Origin: Pelomonas parva
Lineage (GTDB): Bacteria; Pseudomonadota; Gammaproteobacteria; Burkholderiales; Burkholderiaceae_C
Assembly: GCF_043555835.1 (NCBI RefSeq)
Contig: NZ_JBIGHV010000004.1
Location: forward strand, 496,001 to 560,000
Length of the DNA: 64,000 nucleotides
Direction: 5' to 3'
The position numbers and the translations under genes were made by a program. The notes beneath the pieces were generated by a model. The model saw only the letters and a list, made by a program, of their open reading frames with translations, was not told where the DNA came from and did not search any database. This document shows positions 48,668 through 57,628 of the stretch, piece after piece (position 1 is the first letter of the stretch; the number at the start of each line of letters is the position of its first letter).

Positions 48668-50883
48668 GCGAACCTGAACGGCAGCTCCCGGTGGCGCTGC
48701 CCCGTCAACCGCGCCACCGCGTTCGCAAGCGCCGGGGCCAGCGCCGGCAGGCCCGGCTCGCCCATGCCCTTGGGTGGGTCGTTGCTGGGCACGATGCTGA
48801 CGGTCATCACCTTGGGCGAGTCCGTGATGCGCGGCATGGCCATGTCGTAAAAGTTGTTCTGCTCGACGACGCCGTCCTTGAACGTGACGCGGTGGGTCGG
48901 CATCGTCGTGGCCAGGGCCATGATGGCCGCGCCCTGCACCTGCGTCTCCACGGAGCGTGGGTTGATGCAGAGGTTGCAGTGCACGCCGGCATGCACTTCC
49001 TGCAAAACGGGCTGGCGGTCCTTGCCCTTGCCCTTCAGGCTGGCGACGACGACATAGGCCACGACCGACTCGAAGCTCTCATGCACTGCAACGCCCCAGG
49101 CCTGGCCGGCCTTGAGCTTGCGCTTGCCGTAGCCGCTCTTGTCCACCGCCGCCTGCAAGGCCAGGCGGTGGCGCTCGGCCTTGGCGTTGCCGGTCATCAG
49201 CTTGAGGCGGTAGGCCACCGGGTCCTGCTTGGTGGCAAAGGCGATCTCGTCGAGCAGCGTCTCCATCACGTAGGCCGTGTGTGTGGCGCCCACCGAGCGC
49301 CACCACAGCACCGGCACGTTGACGTCCGGGTGGTGCACGCTCAGGTTCATCGGGATCTCGTAGGGGTCGCGCATGCCCTCGGTGGTCGTGCCGTCCACGC
49401 CCTTCTGGTAGCCGAAGCCTTCCAGCGGCGAGCCCTTCAGGATGCTCTGGCTGACGATGCGGTGCTGCCAGCCGGCGATGTTGCCCTTGGCATCAAAGCC
49501 GATCTCGGCGCGGTGCACGGTCATGGGCCGGTAGTAGCCGGCCTTGACGTCGTCCTCGCGGCTCCAGACCACCTTGACGGGCATGGGCTTGCCCGCCTGG
49601 GCCAGCGCCACGGCCACGGCCGCCGCCTCGCGCGGCCATTCGCTCGTGGGCACGGCGCGCCGGCCGAAGCCGCCGCCGGCCATCTGCACGTGGATCTGCA
49701 CCTGCTCCGGCTTCAGGCCTACCGTCCTGGCCAGGCCCATCGCGTCCAGGCCGGGCATCTGCGCCGCGTAGTAGACGTCGCAGCGGTCGGCCTTCAAGTC
49801 CACCGTGCAGGCCAGCGGCTCCATCTGCGCGTGGTTCAGGTAAGGGAAGACGAAGTCGGCCGTGATCTTCTTGGGCGCCTTGGCCCAGCCGCTCACGTCG
49901 GCCTGGAACTCGGGCTTGGGCGCGGGCGTACCGGCGGTCTTGGCGAGTGCCAGGTATTGCTTGGTCAGCGCCGCCGTGTCGGCCTTGGCCACGCCGCCCA
50001 GGTCCCAGTCGACCTTCAGCGCGTCGCGACCCTTCTTGGCGGCCCAGTAGCCGCTGGCCACCACGGCCACGCCCTGGCCGCCACGGTCCAGCGTCACGGG
50101 CAGCACGGCCTTGACGCCCTTGACCTTGAGCGCCTCGCTGGCGTCGAGCTTGCCCACCTTGCCGTTGAAGACGGGCGGGCGCTGGATGACGGCCACAGCC
50201 ATGCCCGGCAGTTGCACGTCCATGCCGTAGGCCTGGGCGCCGGTGCTCTTGGCCTGGCTGACGACCAGGCCGGTGGGCTTGCCGATGAGCTTGAAGGTCT
50301 TCGGGTCCTTGAGCGTGACGGTCTCGGGCACGGCCTGCTTCATCGCCGCGTCGAAGAACTCGCCGTAGCCGGCGCTCTTGCCACCGCCGCTGATGACACC
50401 GTTCTCGGCTTTCAGCGACGAAGCGGGCACACCCCAGGCTTCGGCCGCTGCGCCCACCAGCATGGCCTTGGTGCGGGCACCCAGTTCGCGGTATTGCGGG
50501 TAGCTGTTCTTGATCGAGTTGGAGCCGCCGGTCAGGTGCATGCCGAACAGCGGGTCCACGTAGGCGGCCTTCTGGTCGCCGAAGCCGGTGCGCACCCTGC
50601 TCCAGTCGGCGTCCAGTTCCTCGGCGCAGATCATGGCCAGGCCGGTCTCGATGCCCTGGCCCATGTCCATGCGGTTGCACAGGATGGTGGTGGTGCCGTC
50701 CTTGGCGATGGTGATGAAGGCCAGCGGCTGTTCGGTAGGCTTGGCGCCGGGCTTGGGCGCCTGCGCACCGCTCAAACTCGGCAGCATGGCCAAGCCGACG
50801 GCGCCGCCGACGGTGGCGGTGACGAAGGCGCGGCGGGAGAGCCCGCCGGACAGTGCTTGGTCGATACGACGTGGATTCAGCAT
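48664..50883 (-). CDS. Molybdopterin-binding subunit of a xanthine dehydrogenase-family hydroxylase (IorB-like)
   Basis: A 739-residue molybdenum hydroxylase large subunit similar to isoquinoline 1-oxidoreductase beta. A Tat leader (LSRRAFVTATVGG) implies export with its cofactor. Cofactor-site segments include NRMDMGQGIETG, GGGFGRRAVPTSEWPREA, WWRSVGATHTAYV and the catalytic glutamate in GMGEPGLPAL. It partners the [2Fe-2S] protein encoded upstream. The substrate could be an N-heterocycle or an aldehyde and cannot be fixed from sequence. Confidence 0.9.
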   Translation of the reverse strand: MLNPRRIDQALSGGLSRRAFVTATVGGAVGLAMLPSLSGAQAPKPGAKPTEQPLAFITIAKDGTTTILCNRMDMGQGIETGLAMICAEELDADWSRVRTGFGDQKAAYVDPLFGMHLTGGSNSIKNSYPQYRELGARTKAMLVGAAAEAWGVPASSLKAENGVISGGGKSAGYGEFFDAAMKQAVPETVTLKDPKTFKLIGKPTGLVVSQAKSTGAQAYGMDVQLPGMAVAVIQRPPVFNGKVGKLDASEALKVKGVKAVLPVTLDRGGQGVAVVASGYWAAKKGRDALKVDWDLGGVAKADTAALTKQYLALAKTAGTPAPKPEFQADVSGWAKAPKKITADFVFPYLNHAQMEPLACTVDLKADRCDVYYAAQMPGLDAMGLARTVGLKPEQVQIHVQMAGGGFGRRAVPTSEWPREAAAVAVALAQAGKPMPVKVVWSREDDVKAGYYRPMTVHRAEIGFDAKGNIAGWQHRIVSQSILKGSPLEGFGYQKGVDGTTTEGMRDPYEIPMNLSVHHPDVNVPVLWWRSVGATHTAYVMETLLDEIAFATKQDPVAYRLKLMTGNAKAERHRLALQAAVDKSGYGKRKLKAGQAWGVAVHESFESVVAYVVVASLKGKGKDRQPVLQEVHAGVHCNLCINPRSVETQVQGAAIMALATTMPTHRVTFKDGVVEQNNFYDMAMPRITDSPKVMTVSIVPSNDPPKGMGEPGLPALAPALANAVARLTGQRHRELPFRFA

Positions 50884-50893
50884 GTGAGACCCT

Positions 50894-51349
50894 TCAAGCG
50901 AGCTTGCTCGCAGCCGCATGGATGGCGGCGCGGATGCGGGTGTAGGTGCCACAGCGGCAGATGTTGCCGGCCATGGCTTCGTCGATCTGGGCGTCGCTGG
51001 GCTTCTTGTTGGTCTTCAGCAAGGCCACGGCGCTCATCACCTGGCCGCTCTGACAGTAGCCGCACTGGGCCACGTCGTGCTCGACCCAGGTGGCCTGCAC
51101 CACCTGGCCAACCTTGTCGTTGGCCATGCCTTCGATGGTGGTCACCGGGCCTTGCACGGACGAGATCGGCGTCATGCAGGCCCGCACCGGCGCACCCGCC
51201 ACATGCATGGTGCAGGCGCCGCACTGCGCCGCGCCGCAGCCAAATTTGCTGCCGGTGAGTTGCAACTCCTCTCGCACGGCCCAGAGCAGGGGCATGTCGG
51301 GGTCGGCGTCGAGCGAGACGGCGCGACCGTTCACGTTCAGGTTGATCAT
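50894..51349 (-). CDS. [2Fe-2S]-binding subunit of the molybdenum hydroxylase (IorA-like)
   Basis: A 151-residue electron-transfer subunit with both clusters of the xanthine dehydrogenase family. The plant-ferredoxin-type cluster has GCGAAQCGACTM and a further cysteine in VRACMTP; the second cluster has CGYCQSGQVM and NICRCGTYTRI. It lies 10 bases before the molybdopterin subunit gene and is the first gene of the four-gene operon. Confidence 0.92.
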   Translation of the reverse strand: MINLNVNGRAVSLDADPDMPLLWAVREELQLTGSKFGCGAAQCGACTMHVAGAPVRACMTPISSVQGPVTTIEGMANDKVGQVVQATWVEHDVAQCGYCQSGQVMSAVALLKTNKKPSDAQIDEAMAGNICRCGTYTRIRAAIHAAASKLA

Positions 51350-51409
51350 GGGGGGCCTCGGGTATGGAACTGCGCGACTCTAGCCACAAGCGCCGCCCCA
51401 GTACATCGG

Positions 51410-54400
51410 TCAGGAATTCAGCCCCTGGATCTCCCTCATCAGTGCGTCCAGGGCGACCGGCTTGACGAGGTGGCCGTCAAAGCCCGCCTGGGCCGAACGC
51501 CGCAAATCCTCCGGCTGCCCATAGCCGGTCAGCGCGACCAGGCGCATGGACGCGGCCGACGGGTCGGCACGCAGGCGGCGCGCCACCTCGTAGCCGTCCA
51601 TGCCCGGCAGGCCGATGTCCAGCAGCATCACGTCGGGCCGCCAGGCGATGGCCATGGTCAGCGCATCGTCGGCGCTGAAGCCGGTCTGCACCTCGTGGCC
51701 GTCGGCGCTCAGCATCAGCGACAGGGACTCGGCGGCGTCCTCGTTGTCGTCGATGAGCAGCACGCGGCGCGGCGGCGGGCCGGCCGGGGGCGCTGCCACG
51801 CCGGCCGGCGCGGCCAGCGTCGTCAGCGGCAGGCGGATCTCGAACGTGGCGCCGCCGCCCACGCCCGGGCTGCTGGCACTGACCTGGCCGCCATGCATGT
51901 TCACCAGGCGCCGCACGATGGACAGACCGATGCCCAGACCGCCCTGGGCGCGGTCCAGCGTGCGCGCGCTCTGCACGAAGAGATCGAAGACGACAGGCAG
52001 GATGTCGGGCGCGATGCCGGCGCCGCTGTCCTGCACGCGGATGACGGCCTGGCCGCCCAGCGCATCGAGCGTGAGGCGGATGTCGCCGCCCGGGTCGGTG
52101 TACTTGGCGGCGTTGGACAGCAGGTTGACGACGCATTGCTCCAGCCGGGCGGCGTCTCCCAGCACCCGCAGGGCCCCTTGCAATTCGACCGCCAGCCGGT
52201 GGCGACGCTCCTGCACGGCCGGCCCGGCGGCTTCGACGGCGGAGGCGATGACGGCAGCCAGGTCGACCGGCCGGCATTCGAGCTCGATGCGGCCATGGGT
52301 GATGCGCGACACGTCGAGCAGGTCGTCCACCATGCGCGCCATCTGCTGCACCTGGCGGTTGATGATCTCGACCGCGCGGCGCACCGGCGCCTCGGCGGGC
52401 AGCGTGCGCAGCATCAGTTCGGCCGAGTTGCGGATGGGCGCCAGCGGGTTGCGCAGCTCGTGGGCCAGCATGGCGAGGAACTCGTCCTTGCGGCGGTCGG
52501 ACTCGCGCAGCGCCTCCTCCATGCGCTTGCGCTCGGTCATGTCGAAGGAGATGCCGCACAGGCCGCTGACCTCGCCAGCGTCGTTGCAAAGGGCCTGGGC
52601 ACGCACCTCGATCCAGCGCACCTCGCCGCTGTCAGGCCGCACCAGGCGCAGCTCCTGCGTGAAGCCGCAGCGGCTGCGCACGGCGGCGTCGATGGCGGCG
52701 CGGTGCTGCACCACGTCGTCGGGGTGGACGAGGGCGAGCCCGGCCTCCAGGCTGGCCGGCATCGTGCCGAGCACGTCGGCAGCGTTGTCGGACAGCGTCA
52801 GCTTGCGGGCGCGGAAGTCGATGTCCCAGCTGAACATGCGCGCATTGGTGAGGTACAGGCGCAGCTGCTGCTCGCCGGCGCGGCGCAGCCGGTCCAGCTC
52901 GATCAGGGCCGACACCCGCGCCAGCAGCTCGCGCGCCGTGAAGGGCTTGACGAGGTAGTCGTCCGCCCCGGCGCCCAGGCCATCGATCTGCGCCTCCTCG
53001 CCCGCGCGGGCCGACAGCAGCACGACCGGGAGCGCGCGCGTGCGGGCATCGGCGCGCAGCTCGGCCAGCAGTTGGAAGCCATCCAGCCTGGGCATCATCA
53101 CGTCGGACAGCAGCAGCGCCGGCCGCTCGCGGCGCACCGCCGCCAGCGCCTGCTCGCCATCAGCCGCCTCCTCGACACGGAAATAGGGCGCCAGCAGACC
53201 GCGCAGGTACTGCCGCATGTCGGCGTTGTCGTCAGCGATGACGATGCGCGCACCCAGCGTGGCGCGGTAGCGCTCGCCGAGCGGGGTCGGCGCGTGGCCG
53301 CCCGGGCCTGGTTGGGTCGCGGCTGCGGCTGCATCGGGCAACCAGCGCAAGGCCTCCTGCACATAGCTGGGCGCCAGGCTGATGTTCGGCGCCTCGGCGC
53401 GCTCATGGCTGACCTGCTCGGCCGGCAGGTGGGCATGGCCGAAGGGCAGGCGCAGCGTGAAGCGCGTGCCGCGGCCCAGGTGGCTGTCCACCGCGATGTC
53501 GCCGTGATGCAGGCGCATCAGCTCCTGCACCAGAGCCAGGCCGATGCCGCTGCCTTCGTGGGTGCGCGCCAGCGCGCCCTCGATGCGGTGGAAGCGCTCG
53601 AACAGGCGCGGCACCTCGTGCTCGGCCACGCCGATGCCGGTGTCCTCGATGGCGACGACGGCCACGCCGGCCTCCGCCGTCACCTGCACCGAGACACCGC
53701 CCTGCAACGTGTACTTCAGCGCGTTGGACAGCAGATTCAGCACGATGCGCTCCCAGTGGTCGCGGTCGACGTAGACCGGCGCCGGCAGCGTCGGGCAGGC
53801 AACGCGGAACACCAGGCCGGCCTTCTCCATCGCCGAGCGGAAGGTGCTGGCCAGCTCGCCCGTCAGCGCCGCCAGGTCGGTAGGCCGGAAGGTGGAGGAG
53901 ACGCGCCCGACCTCGATGCGCGAGAACTCCAGCAACGCGTTGACGAGCTTGGACAGCCGGCGCGCATTGCGCTCCACCATCACCAACCGCTCCTGTTGCG
54001 CATGCGGCAGGCCGCCCTGGGTGAGGGCGTCGTGCAGCGGCCCGAGCATCAGCGTCAGCGGGGTGCGGAACTCGTGGCTGATGTTGGAGAAGAACTGCGT
54101 CTTGGCGCGATCCAGCCGCGCCAGCTCCTCGGCCTTGTGGCGCTGCAGCTCATAGGCCTCGGCATGGCCGATGGCCGCCGAGAGCTGCCGGGCCACGAGC
54201 TGCAGGAAGTCCGTGTAGCTGCCTTCGGCCAGGCGGTGCGGGCTCAGGCCGACCACCAGCACGCCCTCCCGGCCGGCATCGCCCGAGGGCCGGATGGGCA
54301 GCAGCATGGCCTGGCGCGGCGCCTCCTGCCAGTCGCCGCGGGGCCAGGCGATGCCGGCCGGCAAGGCCTGCACGACCCTGGGCTGCTGGGACGCCAGCAC

Positions 54401-55147
54401 CTCGTCCGCCCGCCAAGGCGCGGCGCTGAAGTCCAGCGCCTGAGCCGCCTCCAGCCAGGGCCACGGCTCGCCGGCCGCAGCGGCCAGCGTGAAGCTGGGT
54501 TCGCCGTGGCTGCGCAGCAGCACCAGCGCGAAGGGCAGGTCGCGGCGGTTGGTCTGCAGCGCCTGGGCGCAGCGCTGCACGGCCTCGTCGACCGTGCGCG
54601 CATCGGCGGCGCGCATGGCCAGCTCGCGCAGCAGCGCCAGCTGGCGCTCGCCGATGACGCGCTGCGTCTCGTCGGAGTTGGCGCAGATGATGCCGGCCGG
54701 CAGGCCGTCGTCGCCGGGGATGGGGCTGTAGGAGAAGGTGTAGTAGGTCTCCTCGGGGTAGCCGTTGCGCTCCATGATGAGCAACTGGCTCTCGACGAAG
54801 GTGCCGTCGCCGCTCATGGCGCTCTCGAGCAGCGGGCTGATCTCTGCCTGGATCTCGCGCCAGACGCTGACCGTCGGCTGGCCCAGCGCCTGCGGGTGCT
54901 TGCCGCCGATGATGGATTGGTAGGCGTCGTTGTAGAGATAGGTCAGCTGCGGCCCCCAGCCGACCCAGATCGGCTGGCGCGAGGTGAGCATGATGCGCAC
55001 GACGGTCTTGAGGCTGCGCGGCCAGTGTGCCGGCGGCCCGAGCGGCGTGGCGGCCCAGTCGTGGCTGCGCATGAGCCGCCCCAGCTCACCGCCGCCCGCC
55101 ATGAAGGCGGTGTCGGGCTCTCGCGGCGCGGTCGCAGGGTCACTCAT
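51410..55147 (-). CDS. Double hybrid sensor kinase (PAS-GAF-HK-REC-PAS-HK-REC)
   Basis: A 1245-residue soluble protein with two complete kinase modules. Order: PAS (~35-170), GAF-like (~185-335), HisKA 1 with SHEFRTPLT near 358, HATPase 1 (NALKYTLQGG, GSGIGLAL), receiver 1 (IVIADDNADM, LSDVMMP, LLSARAG, YLVKPF; ~630-745), PAS 2, HisKA 2 with AHELRNPLA near 895, HATPase 2 (NAAKYTDPGG, GGLGIGLSI) and receiver 2 (VLLIDDNEDA, LLDIGLPG, ALTGYG, HLVKPV). Both receivers are complete. ATG 55147 is chosen over a GTG ten codons earlier. It lies 87 bases after the CHASE2 kinase gene. Confidence 0.9.
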   Translation of the reverse strand: MSDPATAPREPDTAFMAGGGELGRLMRSHDWAATPLGPPAHWPRSLKTVVRIMLTSRQPIWVGWGPQLTYLYNDAYQSIIGGKHPQALGQPTVSVWREIQAEISPLLESAMSGDGTFVESQLLIMERNGYPEETYYTFSYSPIPGDDGLPAGIICANSDETQRVIGERQLALLRELAMRAADARTVDEAVQRCAQALQTNRRDLPFALVLLRSHGEPSFTLAAAAGEPWPWLEAAQALDFSAAPWRADEVLASQQPRVVQALPAGIAWPRGDWQEAPRQAMLLPIRPSGDAGREGVLVVGLSPHRLAEGSYTDFLQLVARQLSAAIGHAEAYELQRHKAEELARLDRAKTQFFSNISHEFRTPLTLMLGPLHDALTQGGLPHAQQERLVMVERNARRLSKLVNALLEFSRIEVGRVSSTFRPTDLAALTGELASTFRSAMEKAGLVFRVACPTLPAPVYVDRDHWERIVLNLLSNALKYTLQGGVSVQVTAEAGVAVVAIEDTGIGVAEHEVPRLFERFHRIEGALARTHEGSGIGLALVQELMRLHHGDIAVDSHLGRGTRFTLRLPFGHAHLPAEQVSHERAEAPNISLAPSYVQEALRWLPDAAAAATQPGPGGHAPTPLGERYRATLGARIVIADDNADMRQYLRGLLAPYFRVEEAADGEQALAAVRRERPALLLSDVMMPRLDGFQLLAELRADARTRALPVVLLSARAGEEAQIDGLGAGADDYLVKPFTARELLARVSALIELDRLRRAGEQQLRLYLTNARMFSWDIDFRARKLTLSDNAADVLGTMPASLEAGLALVHPDDVVQHRAAIDAAVRSRCGFTQELRLVRPDSGEVRWIEVRAQALCNDAGEVSGLCGISFDMTERKRMEEALRESDRRKDEFLAMLAHELRNPLAPIRNSAELMLRTLPAEAPVRRAVEIINRQVQQMARMVDDLLDVSRITHGRIELECRPVDLAAVIASAVEAAGPAVQERRHRLAVELQGALRVLGDAARLEQCVVNLLSNAAKYTDPGGDIRLTLDALGGQAVIRVQDSGAGIAPDILPVVFDLFVQSARTLDRAQGGLGIGLSIVRRLVNMHGGQVSASSPGVGGGATFEIRLPLTTLAAPAGVAAPPAGPPPRRVLLIDDNEDAAESLSLMLSADGHEVQTGFSADDALTMAIAWRPDVMLLDIGLPGMDGYEVARRLRADPSAASMRLVALTGYGQPEDLRRSAQAGFDGHLVKPVALDALMREIQGLNS

Positions 55148-55234
55148 GGGGCGGGTCGGCAGTGGGCACTGCGGCACGATACCGCGCGCACGCGGCTGCG
55201 GTTGTAGGCGCCAGCCGATGAAGCCGCAGGCGCG

Positions 55235-57628
55235 TCAGCCACGTGCGTACTTCGCCAGCGCCTGCAGCAGCGCGGCCAGGCTGATCGGCTTGGTGAGGTG
55301 GGCGTCGCAGCCGGCGGCGAGGGAGTGCTGCACATCGGCCTCGAAGGCATTGGCCGTCAGCGCGACGATGGGCGTGCGCGGCAGGCCCTCGGCGGCCTCG
55401 ACGGCGCGCCACTGGCGTGTGGCCGACAGGCCATCGACGACGGGCATCAGCATGTCCATCAACACCAGGTCGAAGTGGCCGGCGCGCAGCGCCGCCAGCG
55501 CCTCGGCGCCGTCGCGCGCACGGGTGATGCGGTGGCCCAGTGGCGCCAGCATGCCCTCGATGACGAGCACGTTGACGTCGTTGTCCTCGGCCAGCAGCAG
55601 CGACAGCGACCGGCTGGGCGCGGCGCGCTCGGCCTGGGCCGCACCGGCGGCCGCCGGGGCGGCCAGCGCGATGGCCTCCACCTCGGGTGGCGGCGTGTCG
55701 GGCAGCGCCAGCCGGGCCTCGAAGCGGCTGCCCTCGCCCGGCCGGCTCTGCACGCTCACGTCGCCGCCCATCAGCCGCGCCAGGCTGCGCGTGATGGACA
55801 GGCCCAACCCGGTGCCACCGAACTCGCGCGCGATGCTCACGTCGGCCTGCGAGAAGGGCTGGAAGATGCGGTCCAGCCGCTCGGCCGCGATGCCGATGCC
55901 GGTGTCGCGCACGCTGATGACGACGAGGCCGGCCGCATCGCGCGACAGCTCCACGGTGACGCCACCGGCCTTCGTGAACTTGATGGCATTGCCGACCAGG
56001 TTGGTGACGATCTGCGCCACGCGCTGCGGGTCGCCCAGCACCCAGCCGGTCGTCTCGGAGCGCGCGAACACGCTCAGCCACAGGCCCTGACTCTGGGCGC
56101 GCTCGCGCAGCAGCTCCAGCTGCAGGCCGACGAGGTCGACGAGGTTGAACGGCTGGCTGGCCAGCTCCAGCCGACCGCTTTCGATGCGAGCGTTGTCGAG
56201 CAAGTCGTTGATGAGGGCGAAGACCTGGCGGCCGGCATGGCCCAGCACGTCGACGTAGTGCGCCTGGTCGGGCTTGAGCGGCGAGCGGGCCAGGATGTCG
56301 CAGAAGCCCAGCACCGCGTTCATCGGCGTGCGCATCTCATGGCTCACTTGCGCCAGCAGCTCGGTCTTGGCGCGGCTGCGGGCCTCGGCGAGTTCGCGCT
56401 GGCGCGTCAGCTCGCGCTCACGGGCGCTGGCGTCGCGGCCGCGCTGCACGGCCGTCAGCAGCAGCGCCAGCGCGAGCAGGTAGAGCGCGGGCGCCAGCGT
56501 CGGCAGCAGGCCGGCCATCACGGCGGCCCAGGCGGTGCAGACCAGCAGCAGCAGCGCCAGGCCCGCCGCCAGCGCCTGCTGGCGCAGCAGCAGCGGCAGC
56601 GCGCCGAGCAGCAAGAGCAGCCCGTTCAAAGCCCAGACGGCGGCGCCGCGCTCGCGCAGCAGCGGCAGCGGCTCGGCGCCCAGGGCCTCGAAGACAGCCG
56701 CGTTGTGCGCCGCGCCGAACAGCCGGCCTTCCGGCAGCATGACCTCGTCCGCGAAGAAGGCGCTGCTGCCGACGAAGACGCTGCGGCCGGCCAGCTGGCG
56801 CGCCAGTTCGGCGTCGTCCGTCGCGCCCAACGCGGCGCGCATCAGCCGCTGCCAGGGCAGGCGCGGCAGCTCACCGCCATTCAGCGGTAGCCGCAGCCGC
56901 AGTCGGGCCTGCTCGTCGACCGGCCAGCGGCGCGGGCCGGCGATCAGCTCGCCGCCTTCGAGTCGCCAGCCCGCCGCAGCATCGGCCCGCAGCCGCGCGG
57001 CCAGCGCCAGGCTGGGCAGCGCGCGGCCCTGCACCTGGTGCAGCAGCGGCAGCCGGCGCAGCAGGCCGTCGTCGTCCAGATCCACCGAGATGACGCCCAG
57101 GCTGCCGCGCACGGTCAGCGCGTCCAGCAGGGTGTCGGCGGGCGCGGTCAGCCCGGCCCACGGGATGCCGGCGGCCGCGCCGCCGACGCGCTGCAGCACC
57201 GCCTCCTCGGCGGGCGAGGTGGGCGCCAGGTCGACGGCGCTGCGCTGGCGCGGCGCCAGGCCGGCGGCGGCCAGCACGACGGGCGGCGTGCCGGGCAAGG
57301 CCCGGGCCAGCTCGGCATCGCCCTCGCGCGCGCCAGCGAAGACGATGTCGATGACGACCAGCCGCGCGCCGGCCTGGCGCAGGTAGTCCAGCATCAGCGC
57401 ATAGACGCTGCGCGGGTAGGGCCACTCGCCCAGCGGCTCGCGCAGCGCGCGCAGCGAGGCGTCGTCGATGTCGACGATGACGCTGCCCGGCTCGGCCGGC
57501 GCGGGGGCGGCGGCGCGCACGAAGAGGTCGGCCAGTTGGCGATCCACACGCGGCTGCAAGCCGACGAGGCTCAGCAGCGCCCAGAGCGCCAGGGCGCCGG
57601 GCAAAGCGAGCCAGGGCCAACGTTTCAA
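55235..57628 (-). CDS. CHASE2-domain hybrid histidine kinase
   Basis: A 797-residue membrane kinase. A helix at ~5-22 leads into a periplasmic CHASE2 sensor (IVDIDDASLRALREPLGEWPYP then RLVVIDIVFAG), followed by three more helices (~325-400), HisKA with SHEMRTPMN near 430, a HATPase (NAIKFTKAGG, GTGLGLSI) and a C-terminal receiver (LLLAEDNDVN, VLMDMLMP, ALTANAF, HLTKPI). The likely start is TTG 57628, which overlaps the stop of the LysM/FecR gene as TTGA; no ATG fits. The upstream secreted protein is the probable sensing partner. Confidence 0.87.
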   Translation of the reverse strand: MKRWPWLALPGALALWALLSLVGLQPRVDRQLADLFVRAAAPAPAEPGSVIVDIDDASLRALREPLGEWPYPRSVYALMLDYLRQAGARLVVIDIVFAGAREGDAELARALPGTPPVVLAAAGLAPRQRSAVDLAPTSPAEEAVLQRVGGAAAGIPWAGLTAPADTLLDALTVRGSLGVISVDLDDDGLLRRLPLLHQVQGRALPSLALAARLRADAAAGWRLEGGELIAGPRRWPVDEQARLRLRLPLNGGELPRLPWQRLMRAALGATDDAELARQLAGRSVFVGSSAFFADEVMLPEGRLFGAAHNAAVFEALGAEPLPLLRERGAAVWALNGLLLLLGALPLLLRQQALAAGLALLLLVCTAWAAVMAGLLPTLAPALYLLALALLLTAVQRGRDASARERELTRQRELAEARSRAKTELLAQVSHEMRTPMNAVLGFCDILARSPLKPDQAHYVDVLGHAGRQVFALINDLLDNARIESGRLELASQPFNLVDLVGLQLELLRERAQSQGLWLSVFARSETTGWVLGDPQRVAQIVTNLVGNAIKFTKAGGVTVELSRDAAGLVVISVRDTGIGIAAERLDRIFQPFSQADVSIAREFGGTGLGLSITRSLARLMGGDVSVQSRPGEGSRFEARLALPDTPPPEVEAIALAAPAAAGAAQAERAAPSRSLSLLLAEDNDVNVLVIEGMLAPLGHRITRARDGAEALAALRAGHFDLVLMDMLMPVVDGLSATRQWRAVEAAEGLPRTPIVALTANAFEADVQHSLAAGCDAHLTKPISLAALLQALAKYARG

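Noticed and set aside
50918..55207. Open frame of about 1429 codons on the plus strand
   Set aside because: It is antisense to the iron-sulfur and double-kinase genes; the product is rich in Arg, Ala, Gly and His without domains, as expected from the opposite strand of GC-rich genes.
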